This document shows positions 16,734 to 23,999 of a stretch of DNA of 64,000 nt, one piece after another. Within the stretch, counting starts at the first letter, position 1. Every line of letters starts with the position of its first letter. The notes beneath the pieces are model-generated. The model worked only from the letters and a program-made list of their open reading frames with translations. It searched no databases and had not been told where the DNA came from. The stretch lies in contig NZ_JAKNRW010000024.1 of NCBI RefSeq assembly GCF_023072615.1, forward strand, positions 1 to 64,000. Direction: 5' to 3'. The DNA is from Pseudomonas violetae (GTDB taxonomy: Bacteria; Pseudomonadota; Gammaproteobacteria; Pseudomonadales; Pseudomonadaceae). The position numbers and the translations under genes were made by a program.

Positions 16734-17488
16734 AAGAGAAAGTGCTTGGGCTTGAGACTCGAGGGGAAAAAGTGCTGTCGGTTTTTGACTTTGACGGAAC
16801 TCTTACTCGGCATGACAGTTTTGTCCCATTTCTGAAGTTTGCTTTTGGACGTCGTGAGTTTAGCCGGCGTGTATTGATGCTTGCGTTACCAAGCATTAGT
16901 TTCCTCGCCCGGCGAATGACGCGTGACGAGCTCAAATCACGATTGGTCAGCACTTTCCTGACCGGTGTTGACGCTGAATGGGTGAGCAAAAAAGCTGTGG
17001 ATTTCTGCGCAGTGTCTTGGTTTCAGCTTATGCGGCCCTCCGGGTTGAGTTCGGTCGTCGCCGAGCTTGAGTCGGGCTCAGAGGTGACGCTCTGTTCTGC
17101 ATCTCCGGCTCTAATTCTTAAACCATTCGCTGATCGCTTGGGCATCAAATTAATCGGTACCGAGTTGGAGGTAGTCGCCGGCGTTTTAACCGGGCGAATT
17201 GCCGGCAACAACTGCAGGTGCGAAAACAAGGTACTAAGGCTTGAAGCAGTGTATGGACCTTTGACCCAATACCGATTGAGGGCATGGGGAGATACACGTG
17301 GAGACTATGAATTGCTAAGCGCAGCGCAAGAAGCTCACTGGCGATACTTTCATCCTGCGTGGCGCCGTCTGCGGCTGCGGGGAGCCATTGGCGTTAAACC
17401 AGGCGTGGGCGTCGCTGCTCATACCAACCAGCAAATAGCGGTCAAATTCGATCGCGACGCGAATACTGACGATCAACAAGGAGCGTAA
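16730..17488 (+). CDS. HAD-IB (SerB-like) phosphatase of the ter module
   Basis: A 252-residue HAD subfamily IB phosphatase: VFDFDGTLTRHDSFVPFLKF (motif I), TLCSASPALIL (motif II) and RAWGDTRGDYELL (motif III/IV). The helical cap FGRREFSRRVLMLALPSISFLARR follows motif I as in phosphoserine-phosphatase-like HAD-IB enzymes. It is the second phosphatase of the module and belongs to a different HAD subclass from the first. ATG 16730 overlaps the lyase stop; only 4 bp separate its stop from terZ. Confidence 0.85.
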   Translation: MKEKVLGLETRGEKVLSVFDFDGTLTRHDSFVPFLKFAFGRREFSRRVLMLALPSISFLARRMTRDELKSRLVSTFLTGVDAEWVSKKAVDFCAVSWFQLMRPSGLSSVVAELESGSEVTLCSASPALILKPFADRLGIKLIGTELEVVAGVLTGRIAGNNCRCENKVLRLEAVYGPLTQYRLRAWGDTRGDYELLSAAQEAHWRYFHPAWRRLRLRGAIGVKPGVGVAAHTNQQIAVKFDRDANTDDQQGA

Positions 17489-17492
17489 CAAG

Positions 17493-18077
17493 ATGGCACT
17501 TACCCTGAGCAAACAACAAACCATCTCTCTGGAAAAAACGGCCGGTAGCGCTTTGACCAGTATCGGTCTCGGCCTGGGTTGGGACGCGGCGAAGTCCGGC
17601 TTCCTGGGCAAGTTGATGGGCAATGGAGGGGAGATCGATCTGGACGCTTCCTGCATTCTCCTGGATGGCAGCCTGAAACCCATTGACCTGGTGTGGTTCA
17701 GGCAGCTCCAGTCGCGCGATGGTTCGATCCAACATTCTGGTGACAATCGGACCGGTGATGGCGACGGTGATGACGAGACTATTCGTGTGGATCTCCAGCG
17801 CCTCCCTGCCAGCGTTCAGCACTTGGTGTTTACGGTGAACAGCTTCACTGGCCAAAACTTCGAGAAAGTGGAAAACGCTTACTGCCGTATTGTGAATGCC
17901 GCCAACAACTCGGAACTTGCCCGCTTCAACCTTTCAGAGCGTGGTCGCCACACCGGCATAGTCATGGCCAGCCTGTCGCGGCAGAACGGCGGTTGGGACT
18001 TCAAAGCAATCGGCACGACCACCAACGGTCGGACTGCGGACGACTTGGTGAGCCTCGCTGTACAGGCGCTCAGCTAA
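17493..18077 (+). CDS. terZ: TerD-family protein TerZ
   Basis: A 194-residue TerD-domain protein. It opens with MALTLSKQQTISLEK, contains GEIDLDASCILLDG and the acidic calcium-binding signature GDNRTGDGDGDDE, and ends in the usual strand set. A short insertion (SGFLGKLMGNGG) before the DLDAS motif fits the TerZ/TerF-like branch. TerD-type domains bind calcium and are cytoplasmic. Position before terABCDE supports the name. The stop codon overlaps the terA start (TAATG), so the two are coupled. Confidence 0.8.
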   Translation: MALTLSKQQTISLEKTAGSALTSIGLGLGWDAAKSGFLGKLMGNGGEIDLDASCILLDGSLKPIDLVWFRQLQSRDGSIQHSGDNRTGDGDGDDETIRVDLQRLPASVQHLVFTVNSFTGQNFEKVENAYCRIVNAANNSELARFNLSERGRHTGIVMASLSRQNGGWDFKAIGTTTNGRTADDLVSLAVQALS

Positions 18078-19246
18078 TGCCGGCCCTCGTACCTGGTGGA
18101 AACGCGCCGGTTGCCAGCGGCCAGCTTCGAGTTGATGTCAATTACTCTCCAATCCCGGGGGCAGATATAGATGTTTCTGCTTTCATTCTCGGTGCCTCGG
18201 GCAAGGTTCGTGGCGATTCGGACATGTGTTTCTACGGCCAAACAAGCATCTTGGGTGGCGCTGTGCAACTCACTGAGTCGTCTTCCGGCCGCGCTGTGTT
18301 TACGTTGGATCTGAGCCGTCTGGAAGCTGTGATTGAGAAAGTGGCTTTGACCGCTACGATCGACGAAAACAAAGCCAGCTTCGAACGCGTATCGCAACTG
18401 TCGGTTGCCGTGTCTGGTGGGATTGAAGCTCAGATCCCAACTAGCGGCATGAAGGAAACCGCGCTCATCCTTGGCGAATTTTATCGTCGTCAGGGTGAGT
18501 GGAAATTCCGGTGTGTTGGACAGGGCTTTAACGGCGGGCTTGAACCATTGGCCAAGAATTTCGGTGTCGACGTGGCTGCCCCTGCCCCTGCGCCTGCTCC
18601 AGTAGTTGCGCCGCCGGCACCAACTGTACCTCCAGCTGCGAAGCCGACGATCAGCCTGACCAAAATCACCCTCGACAAGACTCGTTCGACGATCAGTCTT
18701 GAAAAGACTGCTGCAGGATTTGGTGAAATCAAGGTCAACTTGAACTGGAACAAAGGGAAGAGCGGTGGTTTCTTCAAATCCAGTAAATCCATCGACTTGG
18801 ACGTAGGTTGTCTCTTTGAGATGCAGGACGGCTACAAAGGCGTTGTTCAAGCCCTGGGCAACTCGTTCGGCAGTTTGAAAAGTGAACCGTATATCCAGCT
18901 GATGGGTGACGACCGCACGGGTTCAGTTGACGGTGGTGAATGGCTGCACATCAACGGGCAGCAGTGGAATGAGGTCAAGCGCATCTTGGTCTTTGCTTTC
19001 ATCTACGAAGGGGCTCCCAACTGGAAGGAAACCGACGGTGTCGTGACGATATTCATTCCTGGCCAGCCCGAGATTGAGGTTCGCCTCAACGAAGAAGGCG
19101 GCCGTGAAGGAATGTGTGCCATTGCGATGCTTGAAAATGATAAAGGCGCCGTGAAGGTCTCCCGGCGTGTCGACTTCCATCGGGGTCACTCGCAGTTGGA
19201 CAAGGCTTACAGCTGGGGCATGAGTTGGCGAGCTGGCTCTAAATAA
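18077..19246 (+). CDS. terA: TerA, double TerD-like domain protein
   Basis: A 389-residue protein with two TerD-like domains joined by an Ala/Pro-rich linker (residues about 166-190, APAPAPAPVVAPPAPTVPP). The N-terminal domain carries DIDVSAFILGASGKVRGDSD; the C-terminal one begins KITLDKTRSTISLEK and carries KSIDLDVGCLFEM and GDDRTGSVDGGE. This layout and length are those of TerA of tellurite-resistance operons. ATG 18077 was chosen because it shares a base with the terZ stop; an upstream in-frame ATG lies inside terZ. Confidence 0.9.
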   Translation: MPALVPGGNAPVASGQLRVDVNYSPIPGADIDVSAFILGASGKVRGDSDMCFYGQTSILGGAVQLTESSSGRAVFTLDLSRLEAVIEKVALTATIDENKASFERVSQLSVAVSGGIEAQIPTSGMKETALILGEFYRRQGEWKFRCVGQGFNGGLEPLAKNFGVDVAAPAPAPAPVVAPPAPTVPPAAKPTISLTKITLDKTRSTISLEKTAAGFGEIKVNLNWNKGKSGGFFKSSKSIDLDVGCLFEMQDGYKGVVQALGNSFGSLKSEPYIQLMGDDRTGSVDGGEWLHINGQQWNEVKRILVFAFIYEGAPNWKETDGVVTIFIPGQPEIEVRLNEEGGREGMCAIAMLENDKGAVKVSRRVDFHRGHSQLDKAYSWGMSWRAGSK

Positions 19247-19254
19247 ATTATTCG

Positions 19255-19274
19255 GCGGGGTCCTTTGGCCCCGC
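19255..19274. other. Hairpin between terA and terB
   Basis: GCGGGG (19255-19260) pairs with CCCCGC (19269-19274), with CC/GG pairing possible inside the loop. There is no T tract. It may limit readthrough or protect the terA message. Confidence 0.4.
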
Positions 19275-19292
19275 TCTCTGAGGAAGACCCAA

Positions 19293-19742
19293 ATGCTTTC
19301 ATGGCTTAAAAACAACGTGGCTGCTGCCCGTGACAAATTATCTACTGAGGTGACGAAGTACAAAAATACCAACTTTATGAACGCCATGACGGCGAACTGC
19401 GCGCTAATCGCCGCAGCGTCCGGAGGCGTGTCGGCTGCTGAAAAGCAGAAAATGGCAGCCTTCATCAGCCAGTCGCCTGAGTTGAAAGTCTTCGACATGG
19501 CGGACGTAATCAAATCGTTCACGGCTCACTGCGAAAAATTCGAATTTGATTTCCAGATTGGTCAAGCCGAAGCGCTGAAGATTATCAGCAAGATCAAAAA
19601 TGATCCCGGTGCGGCCCGCCTGCTGGTTCGCGTTGGGTGCGCTATTGGTGCCTCGGATGGTGATTTCGACGCTGAAGAAAAGGCCGCGTGTCGCCTGGTG
19701 TGCGCCGAGCTGGATCTGAACCCAGCTGACTTCGATCTTTAA
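19293..19742 (+). CDS. terB: TerB tellurite-resistance protein
   Basis: A 149-residue all-helical TerB domain protein. Family features are FMNAMTANCALIAAASGGVSAAEKQKM, then LLVRVGCAIGASDGDFDAEEKAACRLVCAEL, where the acidic DGDFDAEE turn is the conserved metal-binding site. TerB is cytoplasmic or membrane-associated and interacts with TerC. AGGAAG lies about 7 nt before ATG. It is followed 11 bp later by terC with its own Shine-Dalgarno site. Confidence 0.95.
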   Translation: MLSWLKNNVAAARDKLSTEVTKYKNTNFMNAMTANCALIAAASGGVSAAEKQKMAAFISQSPELKVFDMADVIKSFTAHCEKFEFDFQIGQAEALKIISKIKNDPGAARLLVRVGCAIGASDGDFDAEEKAACRLVCAELDLNPADFDL

Positions 19743-19753
19743 GGAGCTTTACC

Positions 19754-20785
19754 TTGGAAACTAGCATCGGATTTCCTCCCCTGACCATGGCGGTTTTCGT
19801 AGGGCTCGCCGTCGGCGCGCTGCTACTCGACATGGTCACGCACCGCGGCGACAAGCCGGTATCGCTAGTTAAGGCGTCCATTTGGTCGATCTTCTGGATC
19901 GCGATATCGCTGGCGTTCGCTGGCTTCCTCTACGTTCAACACGGCCCCGATGTAGCCAGCTTGTTCGTCACTGGTTATGCCCTTGAAAAAGTCTTGAGTG
20001 TGGACAATCTGTTCGTCTTCATGGCTATTTTCGCTTGGTTCAAAGTGCCAGACGGCCTCCGTCACCGCGTTCTCTACTGGGGTATTATTGGCGCGATCGT
20101 TTTCCGCGGTGTTTTCGTTGCCATCGGTACTGGGCTCCTGGCTTTCGGGCCGTGGGTTGAAGTGGTTTTTGCAGTGATCGTTGCCTGGACTGCGGTTATG
20201 ATGCTGCGCGCGGGTGGTAATGACGAAGAGGAGGAGGATTACTCCAAGCATATGGCCTACCGCTTCGCGCAAAAGCTGTTCCCGGTCTGGCCAAAGCTGC
20301 ACGGCAATAGGTTCTTCGTCACCCGTAAAGAGCTGCAGGTTGAACTGCAAAAACCAGAAAACAAAGGCATGACCCTAGCGGCGAAGGGCACGCTGTTCGC
20401 TACACCTCTATTCCTTTGCCTAGTTGTTGCCGAAGTATCCGATATCCTTTTTGCGTTTGACTCGGTGCCGGCGGTGATCGCGGTAAGCCGTGAACCCTTG
20501 ATCGTTTACTCGGCAATGCTTTTCGCCATCCTTGGCTTGCGTACCATGTACTTTGTACTTGAAGCGTTGAAACGGTACCTGGTCCATCTGGAAAAATCGG
20601 TGATTGCTCTACTGTTCTTCATCGCGATTAAGCTGGGTCTGAATGCGACCGACCACATGTTCAACCACGGCTACACAATTGATGCAAACACCAGCCTGAT
20701 GATCGTTTTGGTCGTCTTGGTAATAGGTGTCATCGCAAGCCTGATCTTCCCAGGCAAAGAAGAAGTACAACCCGAAAACAACTGA
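19754..20785 (+). CDS. terC: TerC integral membrane protein
   Basis: A 343-residue inner-membrane protein with about nine hydrophobic segments. The two conserved TerC acidic motifs inside membrane helices are present: KVLSVDNLFVFMAIF and DILFAFDSVPAVIAV. A charged cytoplasmic loop (GGNDEEEEDYSKHMAYRF) lies between. TerC is the membrane anchor of the Ter complex and is related to metal-ion transporters. It starts at a TTG (19754) preceded by AAGGAGCTTTACC, a good ribosome binding site; no ATG fits the family N-terminus. Confidence 0.95.
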   Translation: METSIGFPPLTMAVFVGLAVGALLLDMVTHRGDKPVSLVKASIWSIFWIAISLAFAGFLYVQHGPDVASLFVTGYALEKVLSVDNLFVFMAIFAWFKVPDGLRHRVLYWGIIGAIVFRGVFVAIGTGLLAFGPWVEVVFAVIVAWTAVMMLRAGGNDEEEEDYSKHMAYRFAQKLFPVWPKLHGNRFFVTRKELQVELQKPENKGMTLAAKGTLFATPLFLCLVVAEVSDILFAFDSVPAVIAVSREPLIVYSAMLFAILGLRTMYFVLEALKRYLVHLEKSVIALLFFIAIKLGLNATDHMFNHGYTIDANTSLMIVLVVLVIGVIASLIFPGKEEVQPENN

Positions 20786-20814
20786 GAAGCACCCATCACA
20801 AGGAGATACAAATC

Positions 20815-21390
20815 ATGGCCCTGACACTTTCGAAAGGCGGAAATCTGAGTTTGTCCAAAACAGACCCAAACCTGACCAAAATTCTGGTCGGCCTTGGGTG
20901 GGACCCTCGCGCTACTGACGGTGCTGAGTTTGACCTGGATGCGAGCGCTCTGCTGCTGGGTGCAAACGGCAAAGTCCGAAGCGAAGCCGATTTCGTGTTT
21001 TACAACCAGCTCAAGAGCACTGACGGTTCCGTTGAGCATACCGGCGACAATCGTACCGGCGCAGGCGACGGAGATGACGAAGTGCTCAAGGTCGACCTGA
21101 GCCGTGTGCCTGCCGACGTGGATAAAGTGGTTTTTATCGTCACCATCCATGATGCAGACGCCCGTAAGCAGAATTTTGGTCAGGTCGGTGGTTCGTTTAT
21201 TCGGGTCGTCAACGAGGTGACTGGTGCTGAAGTAGTTCGTTATGACTTGGCTGAAGACGCGTCGACCCAGACCGCAATGGTTTTCGCTGAGCTGTATCGC
21301 AACGGGACTGAATGGAAATTCCGCGCCATTGGCGAAGGCTATGCCGGCGGTCTGAAAGCTCTGGCAAACAACTATGGCATGGCGTTTTAA
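20815..21390 (+). CDS. terD: TerD tellurite-resistance protein
   Basis: A 191-residue single-domain TerD protein close to the family standard: LSKGGNLSLSK at the start, VGLGWDPRATDGAEFDLDASALLLGANGKVRSEADFVFYN in segments, the calcium-binding GDNRTGAGDGDDE, then DADARKQNFGQVGGSFIRVVN and AELYRNGTEWKFRAIGEGYAGG. AAGGAG lies upstream of ATG. Cytoplasmic; binds calcium and is required for resistance in known ter operons. Confidence 0.95.
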   Translation: MALTLSKGGNLSLSKTDPNLTKILVGLGWDPRATDGAEFDLDASALLLGANGKVRSEADFVFYNQLKSTDGSVEHTGDNRTGAGDGDDEVLKVDLSRVPADVDKVVFIVTIHDADARKQNFGQVGGSFIRVVNEVTGAEVVRYDLAEDASTQTAMVFAELYRNGTEWKFRAIGEGYAGGLKALANNYGMAF

Positions 21391-21422
21391 GCCGTACCTA
21401 ACTAATTGAAAAGGAAAGACAA

Positions 21423-22001
21423 ATGGCAGTTTCACTTGCTAAGGGCGGCAACGTTTCACTTTCTAAAGAAGCCCCTGGTCTGACTGAAGTAGTTGTGGGC
21501 CTAGGTTGGGATGCTCGAGTTACTGACGGTGCCAAATTCGACCTCGACGCTTCAATCTTCATCGTGGGCGAGAACGGCAAAGTGCTGGACGATAATAGCT
21601 TCATCTTTTACAACAATAAGAAATCTGCTGACGGTTCGGTCGAGCATATGGGCGACAACCAATCTGGCGAGGGCGAAGGTGATGACGAACAAGCCACCGT
21701 CAAGCTGACTGGCCTGACGGCGGCAGTAAAAAAACTGGTGTTCGCTGTGACCATTCACGACTCGGACGCACGCAAGCAGAGCTTCGGTCAGGTTGCCAAC
21801 GCTTACATTCGCGTTGTAAACAAAGCTGATGGTCAAGAGTTGGCTCGCTACGACCTCAGCGAGGACGCCTCTACCGAAACCGCAATGATCTTCGGCGAAT
21901 TGTATCGCGCTGGCGAAGAGTTCAAGTTCAAGGCGATCGGCCAAGGCTTCGCTGGTGGGCTGAAGCCTCTGGCCGAAGCTCATGGCGTGAGCATCGGCTA
22001 A
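21423..22001 (+). CDS. terE: TerE tellurite-resistance protein
   Basis: A 192-residue TerD-domain protein matching TerE: MAVSLAKGGNVSLSKEAPG at the start, GAKFDLDASIFIVGENGKVLDDNSFIFYNN in segments, GDNQSGEGEGDDEQATVKL in place of the usual GDNRTG, and DLSEDASTETAMIFGELYR near the end. It is a close paralogue of terD 32 bp upstream. It is the last gene of the operon, which ends at a strong terminator 14 bp later. Confidence 0.93.
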   Translation: MAVSLAKGGNVSLSKEAPGLTEVVVGLGWDARVTDGAKFDLDASIFIVGENGKVLDDNSFIFYNNKKSADGSVEHMGDNQSGEGEGDDEQATVKLTGLTAAVKKLVFAVTIHDSDARKQSFGQVANAYIRVVNKADGQELARYDLSEDASTETAMIFGELYRAGEEFKFKAIGQGFAGGLKPLAEAHGVSIG

Positions 22002-22014
22002 CCCGCAAGGGTTG

Positions 22015-22046
22015 AAAAAGCCCCCACAAGTAGGGGGCTTTTTCTT
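22015..22046 (+). terminator. Rho-independent terminator of the ter operon
   Basis: AAAAAGCCCCC (22015-22025) pairs perfectly with GGGGGCTTTTT (22033-22043) around a 7-nt loop. Both sides carry A/T runs, so it can act in both directions. It directly follows terE. Confidence 0.93.
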
Positions 22047-22058
22047 GTCTACGGAATT

Positions 22059-22438
22059 TTGAAGGCTGCCGGAATTGCGCGCTCAACCGTATCCGTCCGT
22101 CCAAGTTATTTACCCAACCACGACCAGACGATCATTGAGAAGCTGACCCACGAGATCGCACAGCTCAAGCGCTTGAAGTTCGCCAAACGCAGCGAGCAGA
22201 TGAATCCTGAACAGGCCAGCTTGATCGATGACCTGATTGATACCGATATCGCAACGATTGAAGCCGAGCTTCAAGTCTTGCAAATAGCACCAGCGGCGAC
22301 CGAGAAAAAGCAGAAGCCCAGGCCCACTGCATTGCCGGCTGAGCTTCCACGCACTTGAAGGACGTACTCACGCGCCTGTCGACGCGGCGGGCGAGCGAAA
22401 TAGACCAGTTGCTGCCGCATAACTGGCAGCCTGCCTGA
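22059..22438 (+). pseudogene. IS66-family transposase (TnpC) remnant, internally deleted
   Basis: The first 99 codons read like the N-terminal region of an IS66 TnpC transposase (LTHEIAQLKRLKFAKRSEQMNPEQ and a following coiled coil). After LPRT the frame hits TGA (22356-22358). In another frame, 22355-22438 encodes the usual C-terminus (KDVLTRLSTRRASEIDQLLPHNWQPA then stop, in two parts). The catalytic core of about 350 residues is missing, so an out-of-frame internal deletion is inferred. The 5' end is also truncated. Confidence 0.75.
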
Positions 22439-22510
22439 GTTACACAAGGCCTGATATCCGTAAACTTAAACTACCCCAGCTGCCAAAAACACTCACTCCA
22501 GTATCTTGGC

Positions 22511-22539
22511 TTGTCAGCTCGCTGCGATATTGCTAGTGT
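22511..22539 (+). promoter_or_regulatory. Candidate promoter of the threonine-rich leader
   Basis: TTGTCA (22511-22516) and TAGTGT (22534-22539) are 17 bp apart. If used, transcription would begin close to 22546, that is at the leader ATG itself. That would explain why no Shine-Dalgarno site precedes the leader. The -10 box is weak. Confidence 0.35.
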
Positions 22540-22545
22540 CGATTC

Positions 22546-22626
22546 ATGACTACCTATTGCCTCACCTCGACTACCACCACCACCACCACCACGACCGCTG
22601 AAAGCGGAGCGTGCGAGGTTTCGTGA
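22546..22626 (+). CDS. Threonine-rich attenuator leader peptide
   Basis: A 26-codon reading frame that begins MTTYCLTS, continues with nine consecutive threonine codons (ACT, six ACC, ACG, ACC) and ends AESGACEVS. Twelve of 26 residues are Thr. It stops 20 nt before a terminator hairpin (22647-22676) and about 95 nt before a cysteine hydrolase gene. This is the anatomy of an amino-acid-responsive transcription attenuator such as E. coli thrL. A small hairpin CCGCT/AGCGG (22595-22607) overlaps the end of the run. No clear Shine-Dalgarno site is visible, so a leaderless start is possible. Confidence 0.6.
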   Translation: MTTYCLTSTTTTTTTTTAESGACEVS

Positions 22627-22646
22627 GCCGATAGCAGACGAACTTC

Positions 22647-22679
22647 AAAGGCCCGCCAGCGATGGACAGGGCCTTTTTT
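22647..22679 (+). terminator. Attenuator-type terminator upstream of cysteine hydrolase
   Basis: AAAGGCCC (22647-22654) pairs with GGGCCTTT (22669-22676), followed by a T run, with a 14-nt loop. It lies between the threonine-rich leader and the hydrolase gene, so it should end most transcripts unless an antiterminator forms. Confidence 0.8.
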
Positions 22680-22720
22680 ATGCCCTTGTGTCGCTGGCTC
22701 AAACGCAAGGAGATGCACCC

Positions 22721-23239
22721 ATGTACGCCCTGTTGATACTCGATATCCAAGTCGGGCTTGTTCACGGCCCTGAAAAACTATGGCGCTGCGAAGAGTTGTT
22801 GGAAACACTGAATACCCTGATGGACAAGGCACGTAGCGCAGGCGCTCCGATTTTTCTCGCTCGCCACATCGGGCCCGCTGGATCTCCAATTGAACCAGGC
22901 AGCCCGCTTACGATGGTTGCACAGGAGCTGAAGTTGCTGGGTGGAGAAGTGGTGTTCGAAAAACGGCGGCCCAACGCCTTTGAAATGACCGACCTAGCTG
23001 ACAATCTGCGCTCTTGCGGCGCTACCGGTGTGGTAGTCACTGGGATGAAAACTCAATACTGCGTCGACAGCACCTGCCGTGCTGCTCGTGATCTAGGCTT
23101 CGATGCGGTGCTCATCGCCGAAGGCCATACCTGTTCAGACACGGCAGTGATGAAAGCTGAGAAAATCGTCGCTCATCACAATGCAACTCTTGATGGGCCG
23201 TTCTGCCAGCTAGTTCGGGCTGAGGAGTGGAACTTCTAG
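22721..23239 (+). CDS. Cysteine hydrolase (isochorismatase-like family)
   Basis: A 172-residue isochorismatase-fold amidohydrolase with Asp8 (LLILDIQVGL), Lys81 (VVFEKRRPNAF) and the nucleophile Cys114 (GMKTQYCVDSTCRAA). The KTQYCVDST form is common in uncharacterised relatives of nicotinamidase. AAGGAG lies 9 nt before ATG 22721. It is preceded by a threonine-rich leader and terminator, which suggests its expression responds to threonyl-tRNA supply. It is not closely similar to the other cysteine hydrolase at 2.2 kb. The substrate is unknown. Confidence 0.87.
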   Translation: MYALLILDIQVGLVHGPEKLWRCEELLETLNTLMDKARSAGAPIFLARHIGPAGSPIEPGSPLTMVAQELKLLGGEVVFEKRRPNAFEMTDLADNLRSCGATGVVVTGMKTQYCVDSTCRAARDLGFDAVLIAEGHTCSDTAVMKAEKIVAHHNATLDGPFCQLVRAEEWNF

Positions 23240-23251
23240 CAGAGCCCGAAA

Positions 23252-23307
23252 GTGCGGGAATACGCATGACTTGCCGTAAGCACTGGCACCCTACGACATT
23301 CCCGCAC
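23252..23307. other. Inverted repeat after cysteine hydrolase
   Basis: GTGCGGGAAT (23252-23261) and ATTCCCGCAC (23298-23307) are perfect inverted copies 36 bp apart, between this gene and the next. It could be a terminator-like structure without a T run, or an extragenic repeat. Confidence 0.4.
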
Positions 23308-23351
23308 GTCTTAATGAGCCGTTAAGTATCCGCTATGGGTCGATTTCATTG

Positions 23352-23775
23352 ATGAAAAATTGGCCGAGGCTCTGTGTGCCAGACTACGAACACTCAATGA
23401 CAGTCGCGGCTATTGTCGTGTTGTCGGGCTGCGGTTTTTCTCACGACTTCAATACTAGCAATGCCGTTCAGGATTACCGTTTAAATTGCACAGGCAGTTT
23501 TACAAATGATTGCGAAAGCAACCTGGGAGGATACGAACATTGTCATGCTCGAGCTTGCGCGTAGCAACCTAGACCGCCAGAAGAAGATCCTGACGAAATC
23601 CGTTGGCCATGACGGATACGAGCGAATTGTCAACGCTGGAAACGAAGTGATTGATGACCTAATCGATCGTCATGAAAAGATGCGTCCGGGAATATTTGCA
23701 CGATGGTTTTTGGGTGACGCCCAACCCTTTTCTGATGCGCGCAACCAGCTTTTTCTTGAGTCCGATATGATCTAG
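23352..23775 (+). pseudogene. Probable frameshifted small lipoprotein gene
   Basis: Two overlapping frames look like parts of one gene. The first (from ATG 23352) has a hydrophobic segment and lipobox (VAAIVVLSGCGF) and then DYRLNCTGSFTNDCESN before running into HARACA and a stop at 23564. The second frame continues with charged helices (MLELARSNLDRQKKILTKSV, then NEVIDDLIDRHEKMRPG) to 23775. A single frameshift near 23515-23545 would give one lipoprotein of about 140 residues. Alternatively these are two small genes, the second starting at 23506 or 23545. Confidence 0.4.
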
Positions 23776-23999
23776 CTCAAAAAAGTCGTGTTCAAATGGG
23801 CCGCATGCCAGCATGCCGTCATCCAATGCTCGCTCCCTACGAAGGCCGCAAGTTTTTCCAAAAAAACCATGGGCCCGGATGTATCGCAACCGTCAGTTAT
23901 CTTCGATCGATGACTACATCGCCGGTCGAACCTAAGCCGTTAATGATCAATGGCCGTGGTAAGCCGTGGCCTTTCAGGAAAATGGATCAAGGAGCACGC

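Noticed and set aside
22570..22596. CAC/ACC trinucleotide run as a microsatellite or His-tag-like coding
   Set aside because: In the ATG-initiated frame it encodes Thr and is followed by a stop and terminator, which fits an attenuator better; a simple repeat cannot be fully excluded.
22571..22765. Minus-strand frame ending in a tryptophan run
   Set aside because: The Trp run is only the reverse complement of the ACC threonine codons of the leader; there is no start signal or homology.
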